Shown here one piece after another: positions 53,195 to 60,937 of a stretch of DNA of 64,000 nt. The stretch covers positions 62,001-126,000 of the forward strand of contig JAKJER010000005.1 in NCBI GenBank assembly GCA_022705325.1. The letters are read 5' to 3'. Within the stretch, counting starts at the first letter, position 1. The number at the start of each line of letters is the position of its first letter. The notes under the pieces were generated by a model. It had not been told where the DNA came from, ran no database searches, and saw only the letters and a list, made by a program, of their open reading frames with translations. The position numbers were made by a program, and so were the translations under genes. The DNA comes from Planctomycetota bacterium (GTDB lineage: Bacteria > Planctomycetota > Phycisphaerae > SM23-33).

Positions 53195-55137
53195 ACGAGC
53201 AACGAGAGACAATCGATCGCGTCTGCGGCCACGTCGTCCGGTTGGCCGGGGCGTTTTCGCTGGCCGTGGTGGGCGTGCTGGCCCTGGTCACGCTGAGGTC
53301 GTGGGTGGTCAATCCCGCCGGCGCGGGCGGGTGGACCAGCCCCGTGTTGGAGTCCCGCCAGATGGGGGAACTGAAGGCTTCCCTGGCCGGCGACCCGAAA
53401 AACGAGGACATCAAGCGTCAGATCCGCCGCCTGGACCTGGTCCAGCGGGCCGAGCACTTCCGCCGCGAGGCCATGGTCGTTCGCGGCGCGTGGTTGCTGC
53501 TGGCGGGCCTGGCGGTCGCGGTGGCGGCCGCCCACGTGCTGATGACCCTCCGCAAAAGCCCGCATCTGCCGGGCAAGAAGAGCGAGGAGTCCCCGCTGGC
53601 GGGTGCGGCCAGAGGACGCTGGGCGGTCGGCGTGCTGATGGTGGCCCTGGGGGCGGGCGGTGGCCTGCTGGCCGTGACGTCCGCCGGGCAATTGCCCGGA
53701 GAGTTCCAGGAATTGCTGACAGCCGAGAAGGCTCTGCCAACCCAGCCCGCGGCGGCTGCCCCGGTAGCGGCCGGGCAGACCAGACCCGCCGTGCCGGCCA
53801 CCCAGCCCCCGAGCCCCGCTACGCAAGGAGCGGTCGCCACCAAGCCGGTTGCGCCCACCGCCACCAAGCCGGCCAACGGCGGCCAGGAGACCGTCGTCCG
53901 CGGGCCGGAGTGGACGACGTTGCCGACGGCGGAGGAGATCGCCCGCAACTGGCCTCGCTTCCGCGGGCCCGGCGGGTCGGGCGTGTCGGCCTTCACCAAC
54001 GTGCCCCTGGAGTGGGACGTCAAGAGCGGCAAGAACATCGCCTGGCGGACGCCCATCGAGCTGTCCGGCACGAGTTCGCCGATCGTCTGGGGCGATCGCG
54101 TGTTCCTCACCGGCGGCGTCAAGGAAAAGCGGGTGGTCTACTGCCTCGACCTCGCCGCGGGCAAGATCCTGTGGGAGAAGGCGGTGCAAGCCAGGCCGGC
54201 CGACGCCCCGCCGGTCGAGCCGGAGATGGAAGACACCGGCTACGCCGCGCCCACGCCCGTGACCGACGGGCGGCGTGTCTACGCCCTGTTCGCCACGGGC
54301 GAACTGGCGTGCTTCGACTTCGAAGGGCGCCTCGTGTGGGCCCAGTGGCTGGGCACCCCCAAGAACGACTACATGCACGCCACCTCCCTGGAACTGCACA
54401 AGGGGCGGCTGTTCGTGCAACTCGACCAGGGCCACTTCGAGGAGAAGAAGGCCAAGCTGCTGATCATCGACGCCGTGACGGGCAAGACGCTCCGGACGGT
54501 GCCGCGCCCGACGGTGGAGCAGTCGTGGACTTCGCCCATCACCATCTCCACGCCGACGGGCGACCAGTTGATCACGCTGGCCAATCCGTGGGTCATCGCC
54601 TACAACTCCGCGGACGGCTCGGAACTGTGGCGGGCGGAGGTGCTCGAGGGCGACGGGGCGCCGTCGCCCATCTTCACCAATGGGCTGGTCATCGCGGGCA
54701 ACACCGCCTCGAAGATGGCGGCGATCAAGCCCGACGGCAAGGGCAACATCACCAAGGATGACCAGCGGATCCCCTGGGCCATCGAGGACAACATCCCCGA
54801 CATCTGCTCGCCCCTCAGCGACGGCAAGCGGGTGTACCTGCTGACCAGCGACGGCTTCCTGACGGTCTGGAGCCTGGCCAACGGCGAGAAGGCGTGGGAA
54901 CTGGACACGGAGCAGGCCGTCAGCGCCTCGCCCAGCCTGGTGGGCGACAAGCTGGTCCTGTTGGCCAGGAAGGGCGCGTGCTTCATCATCCCGACCGGCG
55001 ACCAGGCCCCGGGCGACCTGAAGGCCCTGAGGCGAAACGAGCTGGGCGAAGAGACCGTCGCCTGCCCGGCCTTCGTGGACGGGCGGATCGTCATCCGAAC
55101 CAGGAAGCACGTGCTGTGCGTGGCGGCCAAGCAGTAG
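53191..55137 (+). CDS. Membrane protein with PQQ-like beta-propeller
   Basis: 648 residues from the ATG at 53191. Three membrane segments lie in the first 175 residues (SLAVVGVLALVTLRSWVV, AWLLLAGLAVAVAAAHVLM, GVLMVALGAGGGLLAVTSAG). A Thr/Pro/Ala-rich linker (about 190-235) leads to a propeller beginning NWPRFRGPGGSGVSAF, the planctomycete PQQ-like type, with blades SSPIVWGDRVFLTGG, AAPTPVTDGRRVYALFATGE and CFIIPTGD near the end. A Cys pair typical of true PQQ dehydrogenases is not evident, so a cofactor is unproven. It is the last gene of the coupled redox operon, and its stop is followed by an inverted-repeat element. Confidence 0.82.
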   Translation: MNEQRETIDRVCGHVVRLAGAFSLAVVGVLALVTLRSWVVNPAGAGGWTSPVLESRQMGELKASLAGDPKNEDIKRQIRRLDLVQRAEHFRREAMVVRGAWLLLAGLAVAVAAAHVLMTLRKSPHLPGKKSEESPLAGAARGRWAVGVLMVALGAGGGLLAVTSAGQLPGEFQELLTAEKALPTQPAAAAPVAAGQTRPAVPATQPPSPATQGAVATKPVAPTATKPANGGQETVVRGPEWTTLPTAEEIARNWPRFRGPGGSGVSAFTNVPLEWDVKSGKNIAWRTPIELSGTSSPIVWGDRVFLTGGVKEKRVVYCLDLAAGKILWEKAVQARPADAPPVEPEMEDTGYAAPTPVTDGRRVYALFATGELACFDFEGRLVWAQWLGTPKNDYMHATSLELHKGRLFVQLDQGHFEEKKAKLLIIDAVTGKTLRTVPRPTVEQSWTSPITISTPTGDQLITLANPWVIAYNSADGSELWRAEVLEGDGAPSPIFTNGLVIAGNTASKMAAIKPDGKGNITKDDQRIPWAIEDNIPDICSPLSDGKRVYLLTSDGFLTVWSLANGEKAWELDTEQAVSASPSLVGDKLVLLARKGACFIIPTGDQAPGDLKALRRNELGEETVACPAFVDGRIVIRTRKHVLCVAAKQ

Positions 55138-55149
55138 TTCCTGAAGGCC

Positions 55150-55360
55150 ACCACAGAGACAGAGGTCACAGAGAGAAAGAAAAGAAGAAAAGGTTCAACA
55201 GCAGAACGTCCAATGGTCAATGGTCAAGTCAGAACGGCAACGCGAAGCGCCGATGGAGCGATGGGACTGCATGCTTTGCTCTTCCCTTGGACATTGAAAC
55301 TTGAACGTTTTACTGTCGGAACTTCTTCTTTCTCTCTGTGTTCTCCGTGTCCTCTGTGGT
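55150..55360. repeat. Inverted-repeat element, about 211 bp, CACAGAG type
   Basis: Left arm 55150-55199 begins ACCACAGAGACAGAGGTCAC and runs GA-rich; right arm 55313-55360, reverse complemented, begins ACCACAGAGGACACGGAGAA and runs to GAGAGAAAGAAGAAGTTCCG. Interior has AATGGTCAATGGTCAAG near 55213. It fills most of the gap before the NuoE-NuoF fusion gene. Similar purine tracts flank the element at 16081-16298. Confidence 0.7.
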
Positions 55361-55375
55361 TGAAGAACATTGACC

Positions 55376-57724
55376 ATGTCTGAGCTGGACCTGACATTCG
55401 TAGACGAAGCGGTGAGTCGCATCGGCAAGAGCGGCCAGCACGTGATCGCGCTGCTCCAGGCGATCCAGGAGCACTACCGCTACCTGCCCGAGCCCGCGCT
55501 GCGCCGACTGTGCCAGATCAGCGACATTACGCCGGCCGCCGTGGCGGGCGTCTCCACGTTCTACACCCAGTTCCGCCACAAGCCGGTCGGGCAGCACATG
55601 ATCCGCGTCTGCCACGGGACCGCCTGCCACATCAAGGGCGCCCAGGCCATCAGCGACGCGATCAAGACGGCCCTGAAGATCCCCGATGGCGACGACACCG
55701 ATCCGGACAAACTGTTCACCCTGGAGAAGATCGCCTGCCTGGGCTGCTGCACGCTGGCCCCGGTCGTGCAGATCGACGAGGTCATCTACGGGCACCTGAC
55801 CGGCGAGACCGTGCCGCGAATGCTCCGCGACTTCCTGGAGTCGCGCTCGGCGCCGGCCAAACGCCGAGCCCGCCGGGCCGTCAGCATGACCGACGGGGAA
55901 CTGCCGGAGGTCCGCATCGGCCTGGGCTCCTGCTGCCAGGCACGCGGCAGCGGGCGCGTCTTCCAGGCCGTCGAGCAGGCCCTGGCCGACAACGACATCC
56001 AGGCCGTGGTCAAGCGCGTGGGCTGCGTCGGCATGTGCCACCAGACACCGCTGGTCGAGGTGGTCGTGCCGGGCAAGCCGTCCGCCCTCTACGCCCAGGT
56101 CAAACCCGAGGACGCCCCCGATATTGCCCTGCGCCACCTGCAGCCGCGCACCTGGCCCGCGCGGGCATACCACGCCGCCAACCGCCTGCTGGAGAGCCTG
56201 CTCACCGACGACGCCTGGACGCCTCCCGACCGCTACGCCCTGGACACCCGCGAGCAGGTCGTCACCGATTTCCTCGGCCGCCAGCGCCACATCGCCAGCG
56301 AGCACTGCGGCGTGCTGGACCCGCTGGACCTCGACGAGTATCAGCGCCGCGACGGGCTGGCGGGACTGACCAAGGCGGTCAATACCATGACGCCCGGGCA
56401 GATCATCCAGGAGATCGAGCACAGCGGCCTCCGCGGGCGCGGCGGGGCGGGCTTCACGACCGGCCGAAAGTGGCAAGCCGTCGCCGACGCACCGGGCGAC
56501 GACAAGTACATCGTCTGCAATTGCGACGAGGGCGACCCCGGCGCGTTCATGGACCGCATGCTCATGGAGAGCTACCCCTTCCGCGTGCTGGAGGGGATGC
56601 TCATCGCCGCCCACGCCGTCGGCGCCCGCCGCGGCTACCTCTACATCCGGGCGGAGTACCCGTTGGCCGTCCAGCGGGTTCGCGAGGCGCTGGGCAAGCT
56701 CCGCGCGAAAGGCCTGCTGGCGGGAGAGGCGGGGACGCCCGGCCTGCTGGACCTGCGGATCATGGAAGGCGCGGGGGCGTTCGTCTGCGGCGAGGAGACG
56801 GCCCTGCTGGCGTCGATCGAGGGCAAGCGCGGCATGCCGCGCTTCCGTCCGCCGTTCCCGGCCCAGAGCGGGCTGTGGGGCAAGCCCACGCTGGTCAACA
56901 ACGTCGAGACGTACGCGCTGGTGCCGTGGATACTCCGCAACGGGGCCGAGGCGTTCGCGGCTATGGGGACGGCCGGGTCCAAGGGCACGAAGGTCTTCGC
57001 CCTGGCGGGCAAGATCGTCCGCGGCGGGTTGATCGAGGTGCCCATGGGGGTGACGCTGCACCAGGTGGTGCACGAGATCGGCGGGGGGGTGCCCAACGGC
57101 AAGAAGCTCAAGGCGGTGCAGGTGGGCGGCCCCAGCGGGGGATGCGTGCCGGCGGAACTGGCCCACATCGCCGTCGACTACGATGCCCTCACGTCGGTGG
57201 GCGCGATCATGGGCTCGGGCGGCCTGGTCGTGCTGGACGAGGACGACTGCATGGTGGACATCGCCCGCTACTTCCTGTCGTTCACGCAGGACCAGTCGTG
57301 CGGCAAGTGCACGTTCTGCCGCGTCGGCACGCGGGCCATGCTGGACATCCTGGACCGCCTCTGCGCGGGGCAGGGCAGGGAGGGCGACATCGAGCAGCTC
57401 GAAGATCTCGCCCAGAAGGTCAAGAAGGGCAGCTTGTGCGGGCTGGGCGGCACGGCCCCCAACCCCGTGATCTCGACGCTGAGATACTTTCGTCACGAAT
57501 ACGAGGCCCATCTCCAGGGACGCTGCCCGGCCGGACGCTGCAAGGCCCTCATCCGCTACCGCATCACGGACGACTGCATCGGCTGCACCAAGTGCGCCCA
57601 GCAGTGCCCGACCGGCGCGATCGCGATGAAGCCCCACGAGGTGCACGAGATCAACCAGGAAATGTGCGTCCGGTGCGGCGGCTGCAGGAACATCTGCCCG
57701 GTGAACAGTGTGGTGGTAGAGTAA
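55376..57724 (+). CDS. NuoE-NuoF fusion: NADH-binding, FMN and iron-sulphur subunit
   Basis: 782 residues from the ATG at 55376. Residues 1-165: NuoE/HydC-type thioredoxin-like fold with [2Fe-2S] Cys in VCHGTACHIKGA and IACLGCC. Residues about 180-290: a second thioredoxin-like [2Fe-2S] domain, GLGSCCQARGSG and GCVGMC. Then a NuoF core with FMN/NADH sites GRGGAGFTTGRKW, CDEGDPGAFMDR and EGAGAFVCGEETALLAS, the cluster-binding SCGKCTFCRVGTR and SLCGLGG, and two C-terminal [4Fe-4S] (CIGCTKCAQQCPTG, CVRCGGCRNICPVN). Normally the NuoE and NuoF parts are separate genes, as they are in hydC and hydB at 60455-62918. The Fe-S chain marks an electron-bifurcating or NAD-linked complex whose partner is the next gene, 20 bases downstream. 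Confidence 0.9.
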   Translation: MSELDLTFVDEAVSRIGKSGQHVIALLQAIQEHYRYLPEPALRRLCQISDITPAAVAGVSTFYTQFRHKPVGQHMIRVCHGTACHIKGAQAISDAIKTALKIPDGDDTDPDKLFTLEKIACLGCCTLAPVVQIDEVIYGHLTGETVPRMLRDFLESRSAPAKRRARRAVSMTDGELPEVRIGLGSCCQARGSGRVFQAVEQALADNDIQAVVKRVGCVGMCHQTPLVEVVVPGKPSALYAQVKPEDAPDIALRHLQPRTWPARAYHAANRLLESLLTDDAWTPPDRYALDTREQVVTDFLGRQRHIASEHCGVLDPLDLDEYQRRDGLAGLTKAVNTMTPGQIIQEIEHSGLRGRGGAGFTTGRKWQAVADAPGDDKYIVCNCDEGDPGAFMDRMLMESYPFRVLEGMLIAAHAVGARRGYLYIRAEYPLAVQRVREALGKLRAKGLLAGEAGTPGLLDLRIMEGAGAFVCGEETALLASIEGKRGMPRFRPPFPAQSGLWGKPTLVNNVETYALVPWILRNGAEAFAAMGTAGSKGTKVFALAGKIVRGGLIEVPMGVTLHQVVHEIGGGVPNGKKLKAVQVGGPSGGCVPAELAHIAVDYDALTSVGAIMGSGGLVVLDEDDCMVDIARYFLSFTQDQSCGKCTFCRVGTRAMLDILDRLCAGQGREGDIEQLEDLAQKVKKGSLCGLGGTAPNPVISTLRYFRHEYEAHLQGRCPAGRCKALIRYRITDDCIGCTKCAQQCPTGAIAMKPHEVHEINQEMCVRCGGCRNICPVNSVVVE

Positions 57725-57744
57725 CCGGAGGTCCCATAAGACCC

Positions 57745-59319
57745 ATGCCCAGGCTGACGATCGACAACCAGGAAGTGGAAGTCCCGGCCGGCGCTACTGT
57801 GCTCGACGCGGCCCGTCAGCTCGGCATCGACATCCCCACGCTCTGTCACATGCCGGGCATGCCGCCGGCCACCTCGTGCATGGTCTGTGTGGTCAAGGTC
57901 AACGACAAGCCGCGCCTGGCCCCCTCGTGCGCTCTGAAGGCCGAAGACGGCATGCGCATCCAAAGCCAGTGCGACGAGGTCCTGGAGGCGCGGCGGGTGG
58001 CCCTGGAACTGCTGCTGGCCGAGCACGTCGGCGACTGCATGGGCCCCTGCCAGCTCATCTGTCCGGCGGGGATGAACATCCCGCTGATGATCCGCCAGAT
58101 TCGCGCGGGCGGGCTGGAAGACGCCAGTGTCACGGTCAAGCGGCACATCGCCCTGCCGGCCGTGCTGGGACGCGTCTGCCACGCCCCATGCGAGAAGGGC
58201 TGTCGCAGGGCCCAGGCGGACGCAGCCGTGTCCATCTGCCTGCTCAAGCGTTTCGTCGCCGACACGGACCTGGCCCGCGAACAGCCGTACCTGCCCGTCC
58301 GGCAGGCGACCACGGGCAAGAAGGTGGCCATCGTGGGGGCCGGGCCGACCGGGGCCTCCGCCGCGTGGCATCTGCTTCAGGAAGGCCACGCCGTCACAAT
58401 CATCGACGAACAGGGCCGACCCGGGGGAATGCTCCACAAGATCGACGCCGGGCAACTGGCCCCGGATGTCATCCGGGCGGAAATGGACCTCATCGTCCGC
58501 CTGGGTGCGGAATTCCGCCTGGGCTGCCGCGTGGGTGCGGACGTGACCCTGGACGAACTGTGCCGAGACTACGACGCGGTCCTGCTGGCGGTGGGCGAGG
58601 CCTCGCCCTCGGCGGGCGATCTAGCCCAGAAGGCCGGGCTCGCACCCCAGCAGGGCAAGCCCGCCGTCCGGCTGGCCGTCGATCGCAGGACGTTCCGGAC
58701 ATCCCTGGCGGGGGTCTTCGCCGCCGGCGGGGCCACGCGGGCCGGCAAGCACGCTGTCCTGGCCGTCGCTGACGGCCAAGCGGCCGCCTGCGCGATCGGG
58801 CAGTTCCTGGCCGGGGCGGACGTGACCGGCCCGGTCAAACCCTTCAACGTAAGCCTGGGCAAACTGCTGGAGGGGGAGATCACCGCATTCATGTCGTCGG
58901 CCGATCCAGCCGCCCGGACGCAGACCCAGCCGCACCAGCCGCTGTCGCCCGCGCAGGCCCGAGACGAGTCCGCCCGCTGCCTTCACTGCGACTGCCGCAA
59001 GGCTGACTCCTGCCGGTTGCGGCAGTTCAGCGGGCAGTACGGCGCCAAGCCGGCCCGCTATCGCAACCGCCAGGTCGCGTTCTGTCAGCGGACCGACCAC
59101 CCGCGGCTGGTGTACGAGAGCGGCAAGTGCATCGCCTGCGGTATCTGCATCCGCATTGTCGAACAGGCCGGGCAAAGCCCGGGGCTCTGCTTCACCGGCC
59201 GGGGATTCGGCGTCACCGTCAGCATCCCGTTCAACGGAACGATCGAGGAGGCGGTGGGGGGCCTGGCCGACCAGCTCGTCTCCGCGTGCCCCACGGCTGC
59301 GTGGGCGTACAGAGACTAA
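57745..59319 (+). CDS. [2Fe-2S]/FAD/NuoG-like subunit with shortened GltD-type domain
   Basis: 524 residues. Residues 1-80: plant-type [2Fe-2S] domain (TLCHMPGMPPATSCMVCVVK). About 95-190: a GltD-type Cys region (VCHAPCEKGCRRAQ). From about 194: FAD-binding KKVAIVGAGPTGASAAWHLL, then the late GVFAAGGATRAGKHAVLAVA motif. The roughly 150-residue NAD(P)H-binding insert usually found between these in GltD/NfnB/StnC proteins is missing. The C-terminal 130 residues carry SARCLHCDCRKADSC, CIACGICIRIVEQ and GRGFGVTVSIPF, like NuoG or HydA cluster regions. It is the partner of the NuoE-NuoF fusion; role probably electron bifurcation or confurcation with ferredoxin, inferred. GGAGG precedes the start at some distance. 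Confidence 0.75.
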   Translation: MPRLTIDNQEVEVPAGATVLDAARQLGIDIPTLCHMPGMPPATSCMVCVVKVNDKPRLAPSCALKAEDGMRIQSQCDEVLEARRVALELLLAEHVGDCMGPCQLICPAGMNIPLMIRQIRAGGLEDASVTVKRHIALPAVLGRVCHAPCEKGCRRAQADAAVSICLLKRFVADTDLAREQPYLPVRQATTGKKVAIVGAGPTGASAAWHLLQEGHAVTIIDEQGRPGGMLHKIDAGQLAPDVIRAEMDLIVRLGAEFRLGCRVGADVTLDELCRDYDAVLLAVGEASPSAGDLAQKAGLAPQQGKPAVRLAVDRRTFRTSLAGVFAAGGATRAGKHAVLAVADGQAAACAIGQFLAGADVTGPVKPFNVSLGKLLEGEITAFMSSADPAARTQTQPHQPLSPAQARDESARCLHCDCRKADSCRLRQFSGQYGAKPARYRNRQVAFCQRTDHPRLVYESGKCIACGICIRIVEQAGQSPGLCFTGRGFGVTVSIPFNGTIEEAVGGLADQLVSACPTAAWAYRD

Positions 59320-59718
59320 ACGCACGATCAGGACCGCGAGGTCCCGGCAGAGCCTTGGCGGCCGCCTCGCGTTCAGCCGACCTCCGCCTACCTTCCGGCT
59401 CCAGTTCCAACTTCTTATCTCACAGCCTGATGCCTCCGATACGGCCTCTCCCTAACGGTTGCCATCACGTCCCGAGGCAGCCCCGGGAGGTCAGGACGTG
59501 CGGTCCGCAAACACAGATGGCTGCCCATTGACTGGCCCTGCGTTGGTACGATTGCCCCGACTTGGCCTGGATTGGACAACCGGAACAGGCACAAACGGCC
59601 GTGTTGACGGTAAGTTCCTGCTGTTTGCATGGCGCGTGCAGTCACAAGAGACCAGCACGCAGGCAAACGCAGTCGCAGTCTTCTCCCGTTCAGAATGCAG
59701 AATTATCCGAAAAAAACA
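59320..59718. other. Long intergenic stretch before rex
   Basis: About 400 bases with no convincing gene. There is a weak hairpin around CGTCCCGAGGC and GGGAGGTCAGGACG (about 59468-59498), possibly stopping the upstream transcript. Composition drops towards AT near 59690. Confidence 0.4.
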
Positions 59719-59747
59719 TTGACATGCAGAATGAAGGGGAATACATT
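59719..59747 (+). promoter_or_regulatory. Near-consensus sigma-70-type promoter of rex-hydCBA
   Basis: -35 TTGACA (59719-59724), a 17-base spacer, -10 TACATT (59742-59747). Transcription would start near 59754, within the Rex operator. Confidence 0.75.
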
Positions 59748-59751
59748 ATTG

Positions 59752-59767
59752 TGTGAAGAGATTCACA
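59752..59767. promoter_or_regulatory. Rex operator
   Basis: TGTGAAGAGATTCACA is a perfect TGTGAA-N4-TTCACA palindrome, the core of the known Rex site. A second palindrome TTCACA-G-TGTGAA overlaps it at 59762-59774. Bound Rex would cover the transcription start; NADH binding would release it. Confidence 0.85.
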
Positions 59768-59798
59768 GTGTGAACAAGTTAACAGCCGGAGACAATGA

Positions 59799-60458
59799 AT
59801 GAGTTCACAAAAGCCTAAGGTCGTGATCTCTGAACGGACAATCGGAAGGCTCAGCCTGTACCGTCGGTTGCTGAACGACTTGCAGGCCCAGGGCGAGCGG
59901 AACATCTACTCGCACGAACTGGCGGCGATGATCGGTGGTACGGCCGCCCAGATTCGCCGGGACCTGATGGCGGTCGGCTACTCGGGCAGTCCCACTCACG
60001 GATACGATATCCGCGAGTTGGTGCTGAGCATCGGCAACTTCCTGGACGCGCCTCACATGCAGGGAGTCGCCTTGGTGGGCGTGGGCAACCTGGGGCGCGC
60101 GATCATGGCCTTTTTCTCCGGGCGCCGCCCGCGGTTGGCCATTGCCGCCGCTTTCGACAACGATCCGTACAAGATCAACCGGGTCATCCATGGCTGCCGC
60201 TGCTACGGCATCGAGGACCTGTCCCGGATCGTCCAGGAGCAGGGGCTGGAGGTGGGAATCCTGTGCGTGCCCTCCCAGGCCGCCCAGGACGTGGCCGAGC
60301 GATTGGTCCGCGCCGGAATCCGCGGGATCCTCAACTTCGCCCCCATCCCGCTGCGGGTGCCGGCCAATGTGTACGTCGAGGACATCGACATGACGATGTC
60401 CCTGGAGAAGGTGGCCTATTTCGGCCGCCAACATGCGAACAAGGAAGGACTGAAGTGA
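59799..60458 (+). CDS. rex: Redox-sensing transcriptional repressor Rex
   Basis: 219 residues, normal length. The N-terminal winged helix (about 10-80: ISERTIGRLSLYRRLLNDLQ, SHELAAMIGGTAAQIRRDLM) reads operator DNA. The Rossmann domain starts with VALVGVGNLGRAIMAFF, the NAD(H) loop, and continues to IRGILNFAPIPLRVP. The C-terminal helix MTMSLEKVAYFG swaps between subunits. Rex represses fermentation and hydrogenase genes when NADH is low. GGAGA lies 6 bases before the ATG. Its own operator sits at 59752-59767, and its stop overlaps the hydC start by 4 bases, so it controls itself and the hydrogenase. Confidence 0.95.
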   Translation: MSSQKPKVVISERTIGRLSLYRRLLNDLQAQGERNIYSHELAAMIGGTAAQIRRDLMAVGYSGSPTHGYDIRELVLSIGNFLDAPHMQGVALVGVGNLGRAIMAFFSGRRPRLAIAAAFDNDPYKINRVIHGCRCYGIEDLSRIVQEQGLEVGILCVPSQAAQDVAERLVRAGIRGILNFAPIPLRVPANVYVEDIDMTMSLEKVAYFGRQHANKEGLK

Positions 60459-60937
60459 CCGCACAGATTGACCAGATCCTCCGCAAGCATCCCGAGGCCA
60501 GGCGGGATTCGCTGATCCCGATCCTGCAGGAGGTGCAGGACGCGCAGGGGTACCTGTCGCGAGAGGCCGTGGTGAAGGTCGGGGAGTTTCTCTCCCTGCC
60601 GGCCAGCAAGGTGTACGGCGTGGCGACCTTCTACAACCAGTTCCGTTTTCAGCCGGTGGGACGCTACCACATCCAGTTGTGCCGCGGGACCGCCTGCCAC
60701 GTGAAGGGCTCGGCCGACGTGCTGGACGCGGTATGCCGGCTGCTCAACATCACTCCGGGACAGACCGCTCGCGACGGGCTGTTCAGCCTGGAGGTCGTCG
60801 CCTGTATCGGCGCCTGCGGGCTGGCCCCCGTGATCAACATCAATGGCGAGTTCTTCGCCGGCGTCACGCGCGATTCGGTCGCCGAGATCGTCGATTCGTA
60901 CCGGAGAAAGGCCGACCCCGATGGCCAAGATCATTGA
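60455..60937 (+). CDS. hydC: Electron-bifurcating hydrogenase subunit HydC (NuoE-like)
   Basis: 160 residues from a GTG at 60455 that overlaps the Rex stop (GTGA), with AAGGA close upstream. It is a thioredoxin-like [2Fe-2S] protein: VGRYHIQLCRGTACHVKGS and VACIGACGLAP hold the four cysteines, with the EVQDAQGYLSREAVVKVGEF helix in front. In trimeric HydABC it relays electrons from NADH towards HydB. It overlaps the next gene by 17 bases, so the operon is compact. Confidence 0.92.
   Translation: MTAQIDQILRKHPEARRDSLIPILQEVQDAQGYLSREAVVKVGEFLSLPASKVYGVATFYNQFRFQPVGRYHIQLCRGTACHVKGSADVLDAVCRLLNITPGQTARDGLFSLEVVACIGACGLAPVININGEFFAGVTRDSVAEIVDSYRRKADPDGQDH

Noticed and set aside
55150..55360. 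A CRISPR fragment or riboswitch before the NuoEF fusion gene
   Set aside because: There are only two inverted arms, no regular direct repeats and no known aptamer pattern.
57745..59319. Glutamate synthase small subunit (gltD)
   Set aside because: The NAD(P)H domain is missing, extra cluster domains are present and no large subunit is near.
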